64,000 bases of DNA. Source: UBA6168 sp041392505. GTDB taxonomy: Bacteria > Bacteroidota > Bacteroidia > Chitinophagales > Saprospiraceae. The notes under the pieces are model-generated. The model worked only from the letters and a program-made list of their open reading frames with translations. It did not search any database and was not told the origin of the DNA. A program made the position numbers and the translations under genes. Shown here piece after piece: positions 34,188 through 43,511 of this stretch. How positions within the stretch are numbered: position 1 is the stretch's first letter; every line of letters begins with the position of its first letter. The stretch lies in assembly GCA_041392505.1 (NCBI GenBank), contig JAWKLX010000042.1:14061-78060 (forward strand), read 5' to 3'.

Positions 34188-36884
34188 TTATACCATTTCC
34201 ATTGATCCTTTTTCCTTTTTTGATGCAGGCTTCTTTTTTCCAAGGCGATCGATCAACTCTGCTACGACCCCTGTCCAACCAGTTTGGTGCGAGGCGCCTA
34301 CGCCCCTTGCGGAGCAGCCATGAAAATATTCATAAAACAGAACGAGGTCTTTGAAGTGTGGGTCGGTCGCATATTTTTCGGACTGGCCGTGGCAAGGTCG
34401 GTTGCCATTTTCATTTTTTTCAAAAATGGAAATCAAACGTTTTGATAATTCGTCGGCTACTTCCTCCAGTGTCATCCAAATTCCAGAACCCGTCGGGCAT
34501 TCTATTTTAAAATCATCCTTAAAATAAGTGTGGTATTCCCGCAATGAATTAATCAGTAAATAATTCATCGGAAACCAAACTGGGCCTCGCCAATTGGAAT
34601 TGCCGCCAAATAACCCGGTCGTACTTTCGCCCGGTTCATATTGCAGCCCAAATTCCTGCCCTTCAATATTTACCATGTATGGCGTTTCGTGGATCTTCGA
34701 AACCGAACGGATGCCACCTTTTGAAAGAAATTCATTTTCATCGAGCATGGCCTGAAGCAATCTCCGCAAGCGTTCTTCGGAAGTGAGCGAAAGCAACAGA
34801 TCACTGTTCATTTCATGGTTATCCACTACTTGGTAATTGTTGAATTGGCTGCGGTAGTTGACAAACCAGTTCAATCGCTGTTGGAAATTGGGCACTTTTT
34901 CTAATAAGGATTCAGGAATCCGGAGAACTGCAAACAATGTGCTCAAGCCCACGAGCGACCGAACTTTTAGCGGAATAAACTCCCCTTTTGGCAAAGCCAA
35001 AATATCATAGAAAAATCCCTCTTTTTCGTCCCAGGCACCCGTCCAGTCCTCGGCAATGCGGTTGAGGCTCTCGGCGATATACACAAAATGCTCAAAAAAC
35101 TTGGTGGCCACATCTTCATAAGTTTTGTCCTCCTCGCAAATAAGCAAGGCCATTTCAAGCATGTTCAGACAATACATGGCCATCCAAGCGGTGCCGTCGG
35201 CCTGTTCGAGATGGCCACCGCCTGGCAGGGCAGCGCTTCTATCAAATACGCCGATGTTGTCTAATCCGAGAAAACCACCTTCAAACACGTTTTTGCCATG
35301 GGCATCTTTTCGGTTGACCCACCAAGTGAAATTGAGCAGTAGTTTTTGGAACGTCCTTTTTAAAAAATCAAAATCGGGGACTCCTGTCTTTTCCCTATCC
35401 ATTTTAAAAACCTGTAAGCACGACCATGCATGCACGGGTGGGTTCACATCGCCGAAGGCCCATTCATAAGCAGGTATTTGACCGTTGGGGTGCATGTACC
35501 ATTCTCTCAGAAATAAGATGAGCTGGTTTTTGGCAAAATTGGCATCCACCATCGCAAGTGGCACACAGTGAAAAGCCAAGTCCCAAGCGGCGTACCAAGG
35601 GTATTCCCATTTGTCGGGCATGGAAATAATATCCTCGTTGTTGAGGCTGTGCCATTGGTGGTTGCGGCCATACTTCCGTGATATGGGTGGGGCAGGTTGG
35701 CCGGGGTCGCCATTGAGCCAGCGGGGGATGTCAATGTTGAAGTATTGTTTCGACCAGAGCATGCCGGCCAGTGCCTGCCGCTGGATATTTATTAAATCGT
35801 TGCTAGGGTTATTATTTGAAATGTGCGAATAAAACTCATCGGCTTCTTTTTTTCTGTTTGCAAAAAACTGTTCAAAGTTTTTTCCCAAAGCATTTTTATC
35901 CAGCCTTTTTTTGCTCAACCGCAAACGGAATTCACACGAACTGCCACCTTCCATATTTCTTTTAAATAAAGGCGAAAATTTGGTGCCTTCCTTTTTTTCG
36001 TTCAACCATGCAAAATCATTTTCGATGACGGCTTTATGGAATGCATCTTTTACATACGGTTGAACATTGGGGAAATCATAGAGCCGTTCGGTGTTCGTTT
36101 CATTTTCGGTAAAAAGGTGCTGGGCGGGTTTTTCAAAATAAAAATAATAATCGCCCAATTCCGGATGGGAGGCTTTTACTAAATTAGCTTTGTCTTTGGA
36201 TGATTGTAAAGACAACGAGGGCTTTTCGTCCATCAATCCAAACGACCAAAGGTTACGAAACCACAATGTTGGGAGCACCGAAATGGGCGCTGTTTCACTG
36301 CCCCGGTTGTGGATGGTGATGCGAATCAATATATCCTCCTCAGATGCTTTTGCGTATTCTGTGAAAATGTCAAAATAACGGTTGTCATCAAAAATGCCCG
36401 TGTCCAATAATTCAAATTCCTCTTCGTGTTTCGACCGTTCTCGGTTTCTTCGTAACAGCTCGCCATATGGAAATTCCCGTTGCGGATATTTGTACAACTG
36501 TTTCATATAGGAGTGGGTCGGCGTGCTGTCGAGGTAATAATATAACTCCTTTACATCCTCTCCGTGGTTGCCTTCCGAGCCAGTCAGCCCAAATAGACGT
36601 TCTTTTAAAATAGGATCGTTCCCATTCCAAAAAGCAAGGGCAAAACAAATCCGTTGCTTGTCGTCGCTGATGCCAGCCAGCCCATCTTCGCCCCAGCGGT
36701 ACACCCGGCTGCGGGCATGGTCGTGCGGGAAAGAGTCCCAAGCCGTGCCATGTTCGCTATAATCTTCCCGCACTGTCCCCCACTGGCGTTCGGAGAGGTA
36801 AGGACCCCATTTGAGCCAGGATTTGCCATTTCGATAATTTTCCTGAAGACGTTTTGCTTCTTCGGTGATATTGATTGTTTTCAT
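34188..36884 (-). CDS. MGH1-like glycoside hydrolase (GH63-related glucosidase)
   Basis: An 898-residue cytoplasmic protein with no signal peptide. The N-terminal beta domain contains WGPYLSERQWGTVREDYSEH and PHDHARSRVYRWGEDGLAG. The C-terminal (alpha/alpha)6 domain contains WEYPWYAAWDLAFHCVPLA, GGFLGLDNIGVFDRS, NWRGPVWFPMNYLLI and GASHQTGWTGVVAELI. Related proteins release glucose from glucosylglycerate, mannosylglycerate or other glucosides in osmotic-stress metabolism; the substrate here is not known. An in-frame start 21 bases upstream is less likely. Its promoter carries the shared palindrome. Confidence 0.88.
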   Translation of the reverse strand: MKTINITEEAKRLQENYRNGKSWLKWGPYLSERQWGTVREDYSEHGTAWDSFPHDHARSRVYRWGEDGLAGISDDKQRICFALAFWNGNDPILKERLFGLTGSEGNHGEDVKELYYYLDSTPTHSYMKQLYKYPQREFPYGELLRRNRERSKHEEEFELLDTGIFDDNRYFDIFTEYAKASEEDILIRITIHNRGSETAPISVLPTLWFRNLWSFGLMDEKPSLSLQSSKDKANLVKASHPELGDYYFYFEKPAQHLFTENETNTERLYDFPNVQPYVKDAFHKAVIENDFAWLNEKKEGTKFSPLFKRNMEGGSSCEFRLRLSKKRLDKNALGKNFEQFFANRKKEADEFYSHISNNNPSNDLINIQRQALAGMLWSKQYFNIDIPRWLNGDPGQPAPPISRKYGRNHQWHSLNNEDIISMPDKWEYPWYAAWDLAFHCVPLAMVDANFAKNQLILFLREWYMHPNGQIPAYEWAFGDVNPPVHAWSCLQVFKMDREKTGVPDFDFLKRTFQKLLLNFTWWVNRKDAHGKNVFEGGFLGLDNIGVFDRSAALPGGGHLEQADGTAWMAMYCLNMLEMALLICEEDKTYEDVATKFFEHFVYIAESLNRIAEDWTGAWDEKEGFFYDILALPKGEFIPLKVRSLVGLSTLFAVLRIPESLLEKVPNFQQRLNWFVNYRSQFNNYQVVDNHEMNSDLLLSLTSEERLRRLLQAMLDENEFLSKGGIRSVSKIHETPYMVNIEGQEFGLQYEPGESTTGLFGGNSNWRGPVWFPMNYLLINSLREYHTYFKDDFKIECPTGSGIWMTLEEVADELSKRLISIFEKNENGNRPCHGQSEKYATDPHFKDLVLFYEYFHGCSARGVGASHQTGWTGVVAELIDRLGKKKPASKKEKGSMEMV

Positions 36885-36902
36885 TGTTTGTTGATTTTTG
36901 CA

Positions 36903-36947
36903 CAAAGGTATTGATGGATGTAAAAGGAAAGTGATACGGAGGTAACA
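36903..36947 (-). promoter_or_regulatory. Regulon site 3: palindrome and promoter of the MGH1-like gene
   Basis: TGATAC-GGAG-GTAACA (36932-36947) and a perfect -7 element TACCTTTG on the minus strand (36903-36910). Centre to -7 end is 36.5 bases. The predicted start of transcription is only some 15 bases before the ATG at 36884. Confidence 0.85.
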
Positions 36948-37024
36948 GATGAGTAACTTTGGAACTTTTTATTCTTGTTAAAAGTTGAACCTATCTAACT
37001 TCAACATTTAAATTTTAATATCAA

Positions 37025-37840
37025 ATGAGCCAAAAAGAAATTGAAGAATTTACGCAAAAACTGGATGAAATAATAAAGGCAATTATTTATTTAATTTTAG
37101 AAATTCCAATTGAGAAAGTACAAAAGGAACCAGAACACTTTTTTTATTCAATTATTTTTAAAACGGTTCATACGTTAGAAGCTGTCAATCTGTTGAGCTA
37201 TAATGTTTTGCAAAAACCTTTTTTCTTAATTTCATGCGGATTGTCTATGCGAACTGTGATATCAGACTTGATAATTGCCGAGTATCTGATATTTAAATCT
37301 GAAAATTCAGGAAACCCTGATTCTGAATTATTAAAACAAATTGAACGTCAATATTTCGACCACTACCAATTTACAAAAAGAAACATTAATATTTATGAAA
37401 CTCTATATGGAGACAAGAAGGAGTTTTTAAAAGTAAAAAAAGAGTTCAATGAGTATGAGAAAAAGTTTTTGGATTCAGATGGGAATATAAAAAGTTATTT
37501 AAAAAAAGGAGATTCTATATTTCGTATGATTAAGTTCTTGGCTTCAAAATACGATAAAAGTAATATGCAAAGATTAAAAATAGCTTTTGAATGTTATGAT
37601 ATATTTTCAAAAATTGAGCATTTTGGAGAAAAGACAATGGAATTGATTTCTCAATCTGCTACCCAACAGCGTTCAAAATTTTCTTTTGAGACTTTATTAT
37701 ATAGCATAAAAATTTCGTTAAATATTTTAGAAATCCTACTGTTGGTTTTTTTTGATAAAAAATCTGCTAAATTAAAAAAGCTGTCCTCGCAAATAGAGGA
37801 ATTTAATAAACTTGAAATACCAAATACAAATAGTGCTTAA
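37025..37840 (+). CDS. Hypothetical protein, AT-rich orphan
   Basis: A 271-residue helical protein, Lys/Glu/Ile-rich, with hydrophobic segments near 23-31 and 230-245 but no clear signal. No family recognised. It is the only plus-strand gene in the 22.8-49.2 kb block, is more AT-rich than its neighbours, and has its own strong hairpin at its stop codon, all of which suggest an acquired single-gene insertion. The start MSQKEIEEFTQKLDE is the first ATG. Confidence 0.65.
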   Translation: MSQKEIEEFTQKLDEIIKAIIYLILEIPIEKVQKEPEHFFYSIIFKTVHTLEAVNLLSYNVLQKPFFLISCGLSMRTVISDLIIAEYLIFKSENSGNPDSELLKQIERQYFDHYQFTKRNINIYETLYGDKKEFLKVKKEFNEYEKKFLDSDGNIKSYLKKGDSIFRMIKFLASKYDKSNMQRLKIAFECYDIFSKIEHFGEKTMELISQSATQQRSKFSFETLLYSIKISLNILEILLLVFFDKKSAKLKKLSSQIEEFNKLEIPNTNSA

Positions 37841-37862
37841 TACGATATTTGTATTAAGCACT
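37832..37862 (+). terminator. Perfect hairpin overlapping the stop codon
   Basis: AGTGCTTAATAC (37832-37843), loop GATATTT, and the exact complement GTATTAAGCACT (37851-37862). The left arm contains the TAA stop of the orphan gene. AT-rich sequence follows but no long T run, so termination is likely but may be weak. Confidence 0.7.
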
Positions 37863-37913
37863 AAAATAGAGAAGATAAAATAAACAGGTTAGAAGTCAAC
37901 TAATCCCATTATT

Positions 37914-38723
37914 TCATCCATTGTCTTCAAACCCCGGATAAAGCGTCATCCCACCATCCACAAAAATGGTCGTCCCGTGAATGTAGTCGCTGTCGTCGCT
38001 GGATAACCAGACGACTGCTTTTCCAATGTCTTCCACATCACCGACCCGTTTATAAGGGATGAGTTTCAACAGACGTGATTCTGCTTCGGGCGTTTCCCAA
38101 GCCATTCGATTGATGGGGGTTTTGATGGCGCCAGGAGCGATGCTGTTCACCCTGATTTTCATAGGGCCAAGTTCTTGAGCGAGGGAGCGCATCATTAGCA
38201 TAACACCTCCTTTAGAGGCTGCATAATTGATGTGGCCCGCCCATGGAATCAGTTCGTGCACCGACGACATACAAATTATTTTGCCCAGAGAACGGTGGCC
38301 GTTCATACCCCGGCGGAGAAATTCTTTCACTGCTGCTTGAGCACAAAGGAATTGGCCCGTGAGGTTGACGCCCAACACATAATTCCATTGGTCGAGCGTC
38401 ATGTCTACGAAAGCGGCGTCTTTTTGCAGTCCGGCATTATTGACCAGAATATCGACTGTGCCATACGCTTCGATGGCTTGGGCGAACATACTGTCAACCT
38501 GATCTTTTTGGCTGACATCGGTTTTGACGGCCATCGCCTTACCGCCTGCATTTTCAATAATTTCTACAGCTTTATTGGCGCCTGTTGGGTTGCCGACGTA
38601 ATTGACAACAACGTTGGCGCCTGCCATTCCAAGGGCAATGGCACATGCTTTTCCAATGCCAGAACTAGCGCCCGTCACGATGGCAGTCTGTCCGGCAAGT
38701 TTTTTTGTTTCCATTTGATTCAT
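37914..38723 (-). CDS. SDR, glucose 1-dehydrogenase-like
   Basis: A 269-residue classical SDR with TGASSGIG (17-24), NNAGLQ, ICMSSVHELIPWAGHINYAASKGG (catalytic Ser, Tyr and Lys; read as two blocks) and the C-terminal GTTIFVDGGMTLYPGF. The sequence resembles bacterial glucose 1-dehydrogenases, which form glucono-1,5-lactone with NAD(P)+. Next to it lie an SMP-30 lactonase-like gene and two glucosidases, which fits a glucose-to-gluconate route. Its promoter has the shared palindrome. Confidence 0.85.
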   Translation of the reverse strand: MNQMETKKLAGQTAIVTGASSGIGKACAIALGMAGANVVVNYVGNPTGANKAVEIIENAGGKAMAVKTDVSQKDQVDSMFAQAIEAYGTVDILVNNAGLQKDAAFVDMTLDQWNYVLGVNLTGQFLCAQAAVKEFLRRGMNGHRSLGKIICMSSVHELIPWAGHINYAASKGGVMLMMRSLAQELGPMKIRVNSIAPGAIKTPINRMAWETPEAESRLLKLIPYKRVGDVEDIGKAVVWLSSDDSDYIHGTTIFVDGGMTLYPGFEDNG

Positions 38724-38753
38724 TGATTTTTAGTGTATTTTAAATTGATAAGA

Positions 38754-38798
38754 CAAAGGTCGGGGAGGAATGTGAAGTGGATTGATACGAGGGTAACA
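38754..38798 (-). promoter_or_regulatory. Regulon site 4: palindrome and promoter of the glucose-dehydrogenase-like gene
   Basis: TGATAC-GAGG-GTAACA (38783-38798) with a -7-like element GACCTTTG on the minus strand (38754-38761). Centre to -7 end is 36.5 bases, identical to sites 1, 3, 5 and 6. Confidence 0.82.
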
Positions 38799-38899
38799 GT
38801 TGGGGGATTTTGGGAAAATAATATGGGTATGAAATAACAAAGTGCCACCTCGAACTCGGTCGGAGGCGACACTTCTAATCAACTTCAGTTTTTAAATAT

Positions 38900-40558
38900 T
38901 CACTGTACATTCTTCCTCTTTTCCAATATTTTCCCCCCAGTCTTCACCCTAATCTTATACAACCCCGTATGCGCCGTCAAAAAAAGTGTCTTCCCATCTT
39001 CGCCCCACGACATGTTAGCGGGGCGCTCCGGGCCGGTGATTTTACCTAATAAATTTCCAGCGGGTGACAACACCCAAACGCCGCCAGGGGCAGAGACAAA
39101 AACATTCCCTTTCACATCCACCTTGATGCCGTCAATGGCCTCGGCCTGTTCGGTTTGGTTGAAATTGAAAAAGACTTCGCCAGCACCCAACTTACCGTCT
39201 TGCAGGACGGGGAAACGCCAAACGGTTTTGGTGTTCCAAATATCCCGGATGTCCCAGTTGCCGACGTACAAATATTTTTCGTCCGGCGAAAAAGCGATAC
39301 CGTTGGGGCCACCGAGGTCGGTGGAGAGAAGTTCTGCCTGCCCATTTTTGATGCGGTAAATGCCTTGGTGCGGGGTTTCTTTTTTCGGGTCGGAATAATT
39401 CGACGGGAGGCCATACGGAGGGTCGGTGAAATAGACCGTACCATCTGATTTCAGCACGAGGTCATTCGGGCTGTTCAGTTTTTGGTTGTTCCAATTATCA
39501 GCGAGCACTGTGATGGGGCCTTTCTTTTCGTGCCTTATGATTCGGCGGTTACCATGCTGACACACCAACAATCGACCTTCCGAATCAATGGCCAAACCGT
39601 TGCTGCCGGGCTGGTGGTATTGGCCGATGTCCACCCCAGCATACCCCGATTTGGTGATGTAAATGGAGACATTATGGGTTACTGGGTCGTATTTGTAAAT
39701 CACATTGGCATTGGGGTCGCTGAAAAGCAGATAGCCGTCGGGATGCCAAACTGGCCCTTCCGTAAACTGAAAACCATCCGCCAGTTTTTCCAAACTGAAA
39801 TCATCAGTGTAAAGTATTTCATCCAGCTTTTTGTCAAAAACAGTCAACCCTCCCAATCCCTTCCAATCAGGGTTTGTGGGGTATGTTTCGTAAAAATCCA
39901 AAGAAGCCGAACGTATCCAGATATAATTGTCGGGAAGGTCGGCGAGCGGTCCGTTGATGCCAAGGATGGCGAGTTGGAAAGTATCACCGGACTTGGCATT
40001 GTCTGTCAGAAAAACCCTGTTTCGGGAATTGAAGCCAGATGCGACACCAGAGCCGGCTTGCCCGAAAGTTTTGTGCAGCTTTCCATTGACCCAGATCTCT
40101 GAATAATCGTCCACGACAATTTCAAAGACCACCGTAGAACCTTGGGTATTCAATCCGCCTACCTTTTCGGGGATGGTAAGGTTCAACCGGTACCAATTGA
40201 AGGATAGCTTTCCGGTTCCCCTCCGCACCTCTAAGGAAGTCGGGTCGAGGACTTCCCATTGGCTGTCGTCAAAATCAATAACTCCTGCTTTTGGCTGAAT
40301 GTCGTGCGTTTTGATTTTGTTGCCAGTCGGATATAGTGGGAGGGGGTCAGACTCGCCGGGGCCGGGTTTTTGAAAATCGGTTTTTATGATTTGAGCATCG
40401 GAATAGCGCCACTCGGTGTTTACAAGGCTGACACCTTCGTGCGTTCGAAGGTCGACGATGGCATCGGCTTGTCCGATGGCCAGTTCCCGCTGCTCTTGGG
40501 CAAACAAGCCTGCCGTATTGAGCAATAGGAGGATCAATGTTGAAATAATTGTTTTCAT
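38900..40558 (-). CDS. Secreted SMP-30/gluconolactonase-like protein
   Basis: A 552-residue protein with a signal peptide (IISTLILLLLNTAGLFAQ). The N-terminal region (about 50-235) resembles a beta-sandwich, ligand-binding module (RLNLTIPEKVGG, FEIVVDDYSEIWVNGKLH). The C-terminal six-bladed SMP-30 propeller (about 250-540) has FTEGPVWHPDGYLLFSDPNA, LNSPNDLVLKSDGTVYFTDP and GGPNGIAFSPDEKYLYVGNW, which carry the metal ligands of lactonases. It could hydrolyse gluconolactone to gluconate outside the cytoplasm. It is 51 bases after the GlcG-like gene in the same direction. Confidence 0.88.
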   Translation of the reverse strand: MKTIISTLILLLLNTAGLFAQEQRELAIGQADAIVDLRTHEGVSLVNTEWRYSDAQIIKTDFQKPGPGESDPLPLYPTGNKIKTHDIQPKAGVIDFDDSQWEVLDPTSLEVRRGTGKLSFNWYRLNLTIPEKVGGLNTQGSTVVFEIVVDDYSEIWVNGKLHKTFGQAGSGVASGFNSRNRVFLTDNAKSGDTFQLAILGINGPLADLPDNYIWIRSASLDFYETYPTNPDWKGLGGLTVFDKKLDEILYTDDFSLEKLADGFQFTEGPVWHPDGYLLFSDPNANVIYKYDPVTHNVSIYITKSGYAGVDIGQYHQPGSNGLAIDSEGRLLVCQHGNRRIIRHEKKGPITVLADNWNNQKLNSPNDLVLKSDGTVYFTDPPYGLPSNYSDPKKETPHQGIYRIKNGQAELLSTDLGGPNGIAFSPDEKYLYVGNWDIRDIWNTKTVWRFPVLQDGKLGAGEVFFNFNQTEQAEAIDGIKVDVKGNVFVSAPGGVWVLSPAGNLLGKITGPERPANMSWGEDGKTLFLTAHTGLYKIRVKTGGKILEKRKNVQ

Positions 40559-40609
40559 GTTGGTATTGAGTTTTAGTAGTTCGATTTATTAAAAATCAAA
40601 GGATTGGTT

Positions 40610-41086
40610 TTACTGTAAAAAATGGGCCTTCAAACCCGCCATTGCAATCTCCTCATCCTGTTCTGCGCTGGCTGCACCGGACACGCCGATGCCGCCAATT
40701 ATTTTTCCTTTGTAAACAATGGGGATACCTCCTTTCAATGAATTTTGATCAATGGAAAGTAAAGCGGGACGGCCATTATTAATGGCATTTTCCAATTTGA
40801 CTGTTGGAAAGCGGAATAGTGCAGCCGACCTTGCTTTGCCATACGATACTTCCGAAGAAATCAAAAATGTACCGTCGATTCTTTCCAGCAAAATCAATGT
40901 CCCTGCCGCATCCACAATAGAAATGGCAGCGCCTGGCGCATTGTGTTCTTGGGCATAAGCAATGGCGGTCGCCATGATGTTTTTTGCTCCGTCAAGGGTT
41001 AATTCATACGTCTCATTAACCTGTTGGGCGATTATGTTTTGTGCGAAAAAAAATCCGAAAAGGAATAAGAATATATTACGTTCCAT
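40610..41086 (-). CDS. Secreted GlcG/HbpS-family protein
   Basis: A 158-residue protein with a signal peptide (IFLFLFGFFFAQNIIAQ) and one GlcG/HbpS domain (APGAAISIVDAAGTLILLER, SYGKARSAALFRFPT, GGIPIVYKGKIIGGIGVSGA). Members bind haem or cobalamin-type ligands or are of unknown role in glycolate loci. It belongs to the VOC - double-YHS - GlcG - SMP-30 gene run, though a hairpin separates it from the upstream gene. Confidence 0.85.
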   Translation of the reverse strand: MERNIFLFLFGFFFAQNIIAQQVNETYELTLDGAKNIMATAIAYAQEHNAPGAAISIVDAAGTLILLERIDGTFLISSEVSYGKARSAALFRFPTVKLENAINNGRPALLSIDQNSLKGGIPIVYKGKIIGGIGVSGAASAEQDEEIAMAGLKAHFLQ

Positions 41087-41108
41087 TTGGTTGTTTTTTA
41101 TATTTTAA

Positions 41109-41148
41109 TTAATGCTGGAAATATTTTTTAATTTATCTCCAGCATTAA
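41109..41148 (-). terminator. Hairpin between the double-YHS gene and the GlcG-like gene
   Basis: TTAATGCTGGA (41109-41119) and its exact complement TCCAGCATTAA (41138-41148), with an AT-rich loop. It lies after the stop codon of the double-YHS gene. It may be a partial terminator setting lower expression of the genes that follow, or a processing site. Confidence 0.6.
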
Positions 41149-41175
41149 AAAATAAATTGGTTAATTCGAGTCTTG

Positions 41176-42102
41176 TTATTTTACGAGTTCGTCATATTCT
41201 CCAACGGACAGTTTTCCCGCTTTTTTAGCAACTTGCTTGGGCCAGTTTTTATCGGCTTTTTTGGTGTTGTTAGGAATGTTTTCACTGAATAAATCGAATG
41301 CTTTTTGTGAATGCTGCAACATCAACCTACCTTCAACAAATTGGAAATATTGTGGATCAATAGGGCGCAGCTTATTTCTGCTCATGGCGTAGGCGCAATA
41401 ACCTCCGTATTGAGGCATGTATTTTTCGGGGTTGGATCCAAATAGCTGTTTGTTCTCTTCGGAGGAAAATGCATAAAATGCACCATTGTATAATTTTACA
41501 AATTCAGGTTTACCTTTTGCAGGTTTATTTTCGGTAAAATATGCGACCACGTCATACCCCTCCGCAATAAATCCCTCGTCGTTTAAATTGACGAGGTATT
41601 TTTTTTCTTCATCCGGCACTATGGGTTTACCCTTTTTGCTCAACAATTGTGGCCAATATTTATCAGCTAATTGCAAGCTGTTTGAATTTTTATTCCAGCC
41701 ATCCAGTGCTTTTTGGTTATGTTGAAAAATTAACCTTTCATTAATTATGCTGAAGTAATTAACATCTATCGGAGCTAAATGTCCGAGCGAAACGGCATAG
41801 CCACAATAGCCTCCAAATTGTGGGGTATATTTTTCAGGGTTTGCGGCAAAAAGCAATTTGTTTTCTTCACTGGAAAAATAATAGGTTGCTTCTTGCCATG
41901 TTTCATTAAAGGCTGGATTCCCTTTTACGGGTTTGTTTTCCGTGAAAAATGCGACAGGGTCATAACCATCGATTAACACCCCTTTTTTATCGGTGTTGAC
42001 GAGGTAATTTTCCATTTTTAATTGTGCTTGAGAAAAAAGGGTGTTGCCCATTAAAAACACTAAAAAAATAAAGGTTGTAATTTTAAATAATTGAGTTTTC
42101 AT
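41176..42102 (-). CDS. Secreted protein with two YHS-like domains
   Basis: A 308-residue protein with a signal peptide (FLVFLMGNTLFSQAQ) and two tandem YHS-like domains, about 38-125 (IDGYDPVAFFTENKPVKGN, PQFGGYCGYAVSLG) and 178-265 (AEGYDVVAYFTENKPAKGK, PQYGGYCAYAMSRN). Each is followed by a similar tail (LIFQHNQKALDGWNKN, LMLQHSQKAFDLFSEN). It is an internal duplication of the plan of the single-domain protein at 31593. It lies 50 bases downstream of the VOC gene. Ligand unknown; metal binding is inferred from the family. Confidence 0.85.
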   Translation of the reverse strand: MKTQLFKITTFIFLVFLMGNTLFSQAQLKMENYLVNTDKKGVLIDGYDPVAFFTENKPVKGNPAFNETWQEATYYFSSEENKLLFAANPEKYTPQFGGYCGYAVSLGHLAPIDVNYFSIINERLIFQHNQKALDGWNKNSNSLQLADKYWPQLLSKKGKPIVPDEEKKYLVNLNDEGFIAEGYDVVAYFTENKPAKGKPEFVKLYNGAFYAFSSEENKQLFGSNPEKYMPQYGGYCAYAMSRNKLRPIDPQYFQFVEGRLMLQHSQKAFDLFSENIPNNTKKADKNWPKQVAKKAGKLSVGEYDELVK

Positions 42103-42152
42103 TGGTTTGAAAAATTTAAATTTGGTTGTTTAAAAAAGATTTTGAATTAAGA

Positions 42153-43175
42153 TTATTCAAGCAATAATACTGCATGTCCATCAGGGTCACGCACCATCAA
42201 TGCTTTTTGGGAATTTTCGAGTTGGACTATTCCGTTTGAAATAAACTGGAATCCACTATCTAATAATTGTTTAGCTAATTCATCTAATCCATCAACTTTT
42301 AAAGTGGTATGCCAGTGCCACAAATCGGTAGGTTGGCTGTCGGCAGGATATGCCCTCCCACCGGGCGGTGCTATATAATCGAGAAATTCGATGCCAAAAC
42401 CTTCATTGGTATGGAGTCCGGTGATAAATAATCTGGCCCCGAATATTTGATTTAAATGTTCTTGTTCAGGCCCATAATTTTCACTGTGACCGCCGACTTC
42501 CAATTTTAATATATCCCTCCAAAAAAGGTAAGACTCGTCTGTGTCAGCTATGCCTATGGCTGTATGGTCAATTCCTAAAAAATTGGATGGATTATTATTG
42601 ACCATTATTTTTTTCTCCTGATGCCATTTATCATTGCCTTTATTTTTTGGAAAATATATTAGTTCTAAATTGTGTCCATCGGGGTCTTGAAAATAAAAAG
42701 CTTTAATGCCGGCAGCGGCAGAAATATATTCCGGCAAAATTTGGGGCGATGTAGAGACATGCACCACTTTTGCTTTTTTCACTTTTTCATAAGCCACTTC
42801 CATGTTGTCTACCACTATGGCGATGTGTTGAAACCATAGGTCATTGCTCTTGCTGTCCAACGGGATTGGTCTGTTGGGTGGGGTGTTGGAAAATTCCATC
42901 AGTTCAATTATCTCGTCGCCAATTTTTAAAGTAGCGATTTGGACAGTGGGGTTTTCGGCTGAAAGACCAAATAGTTTTTGTGCTTTTTTTCCACTGATTT
43001 TTTCCACAGACTCCTTTTTAAAGTTGAGTACTTGTGTATAAAAATCAATGGATTTGTCAAGGTTAGAGACTGTAATGCTTACTTTTTCGACAGCCAAAAC
43101 AGACTGCCCAAATGCACATAAATATCCAAATAAAAGTGCAATAAATAGGAAGATGATTTTGTAATTTGTTTTCAT
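42153..43175 (-). CDS. Secreted protein with two VOC (glyoxalase-fold) domains
   Basis: A 340-residue protein with a signal peptide (IIFLFIALLFGYLCAFGQ) and two vicinal-oxygen-chelate domains at about 28-180 (KVSITVSNLDKSIDFYTQVL, DPDGHNLELIYF) and 198-338 (HTAIGIADTDESYLFWRDIL, DPDGHAVLLLE). The paired metal-ligand strands of dioxygenase/glyoxalase relatives are present in both halves. Extracytoplasmic VOC proteins are uncommon. It is the first gene of the unit driven from site 5, with a leader of about 265 bases containing a perfect palindrome. Confidence 0.85.
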   Translation of the reverse strand: MKTNYKIIFLFIALLFGYLCAFGQSVLAVEKVSITVSNLDKSIDFYTQVLNFKKESVEKISGKKAQKLFGLSAENPTVQIATLKIGDEIIELMEFSNTPPNRPIPLDSKSNDLWFQHIAIVVDNMEVAYEKVKKAKVVHVSTSPQILPEYISAAAGIKAFYFQDPDGHNLELIYFPKNKGNDKWHQEKKIMVNNNPSNFLGIDHTAIGIADTDESYLFWRDILKLEVGGHSENYGPEQEHLNQIFGARLFITGLHTNEGFGIEFLDYIAPPGGRAYPADSQPTDLWHWHTTLKVDGLDELAKQLLDSGFQFISNGIVQLENSQKALMVRDPDGHAVLLLE

Positions 43176-43342
43176 TTTGGTCGATTAGTTTTATTTGGTT
43201 GTTTATGTAAATTTTATTTCAGTTGCGCATGTTTTTTCCATTCCAAACAAGTACATTTCATTTGGTTTTTTTATTAATTCTTGCTTAAAAACGATTGGTC
43301 AGAATAAATTAAAATGTAGAAATTAGTTTTTTTTAAGGGGTG

Positions 43343-43372
43343 AAAACTGCCGGAATTAATTCCGGCAGTTTT
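43343..43372. terminator. Perfect 30-bp palindrome in the VOC leader
   Basis: AAAACTGCCGGAATT (43343-43357) is followed immediately by its exact complement (43358-43372), so both strands have a GC-rich stem with flanking A and T runs typical of a bidirectional terminator. It lies downstream of promoter site 5 (43445-43489) and before the VOC start (43175). It either terminates read-through from the S8 gene or attenuates the VOC transcript. Confidence 0.72.
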
Positions 43373-43444
43373 GCAAAAAGAAAAAATTAATTGTTAACAT
43401 TTGGTTGAAAATAAGGATAATGATTTCTGTTGTTTTTGATGATA

Positions 43445-43489
43445 CAAATTTAAATAGAACGAGTCGGAGCTATTGTTACGGAGGTATCA
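43445..43489 (-). promoter_or_regulatory. Regulon site 5: palindrome and promoter of the VOC unit
   Basis: TGTTAC-GGAG-GTATCA (43474-43489) and a perfect -7 element TAAATTTG on the minus strand (43445-43452). Centre to -7 end is 36.5 bases. It sits 22 bases past the end of the S8 peptidase gene. Confidence 0.84.
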
Positions 43490-43511
43490 TTTTGGAAATA
43501 ATTTCAAAATT

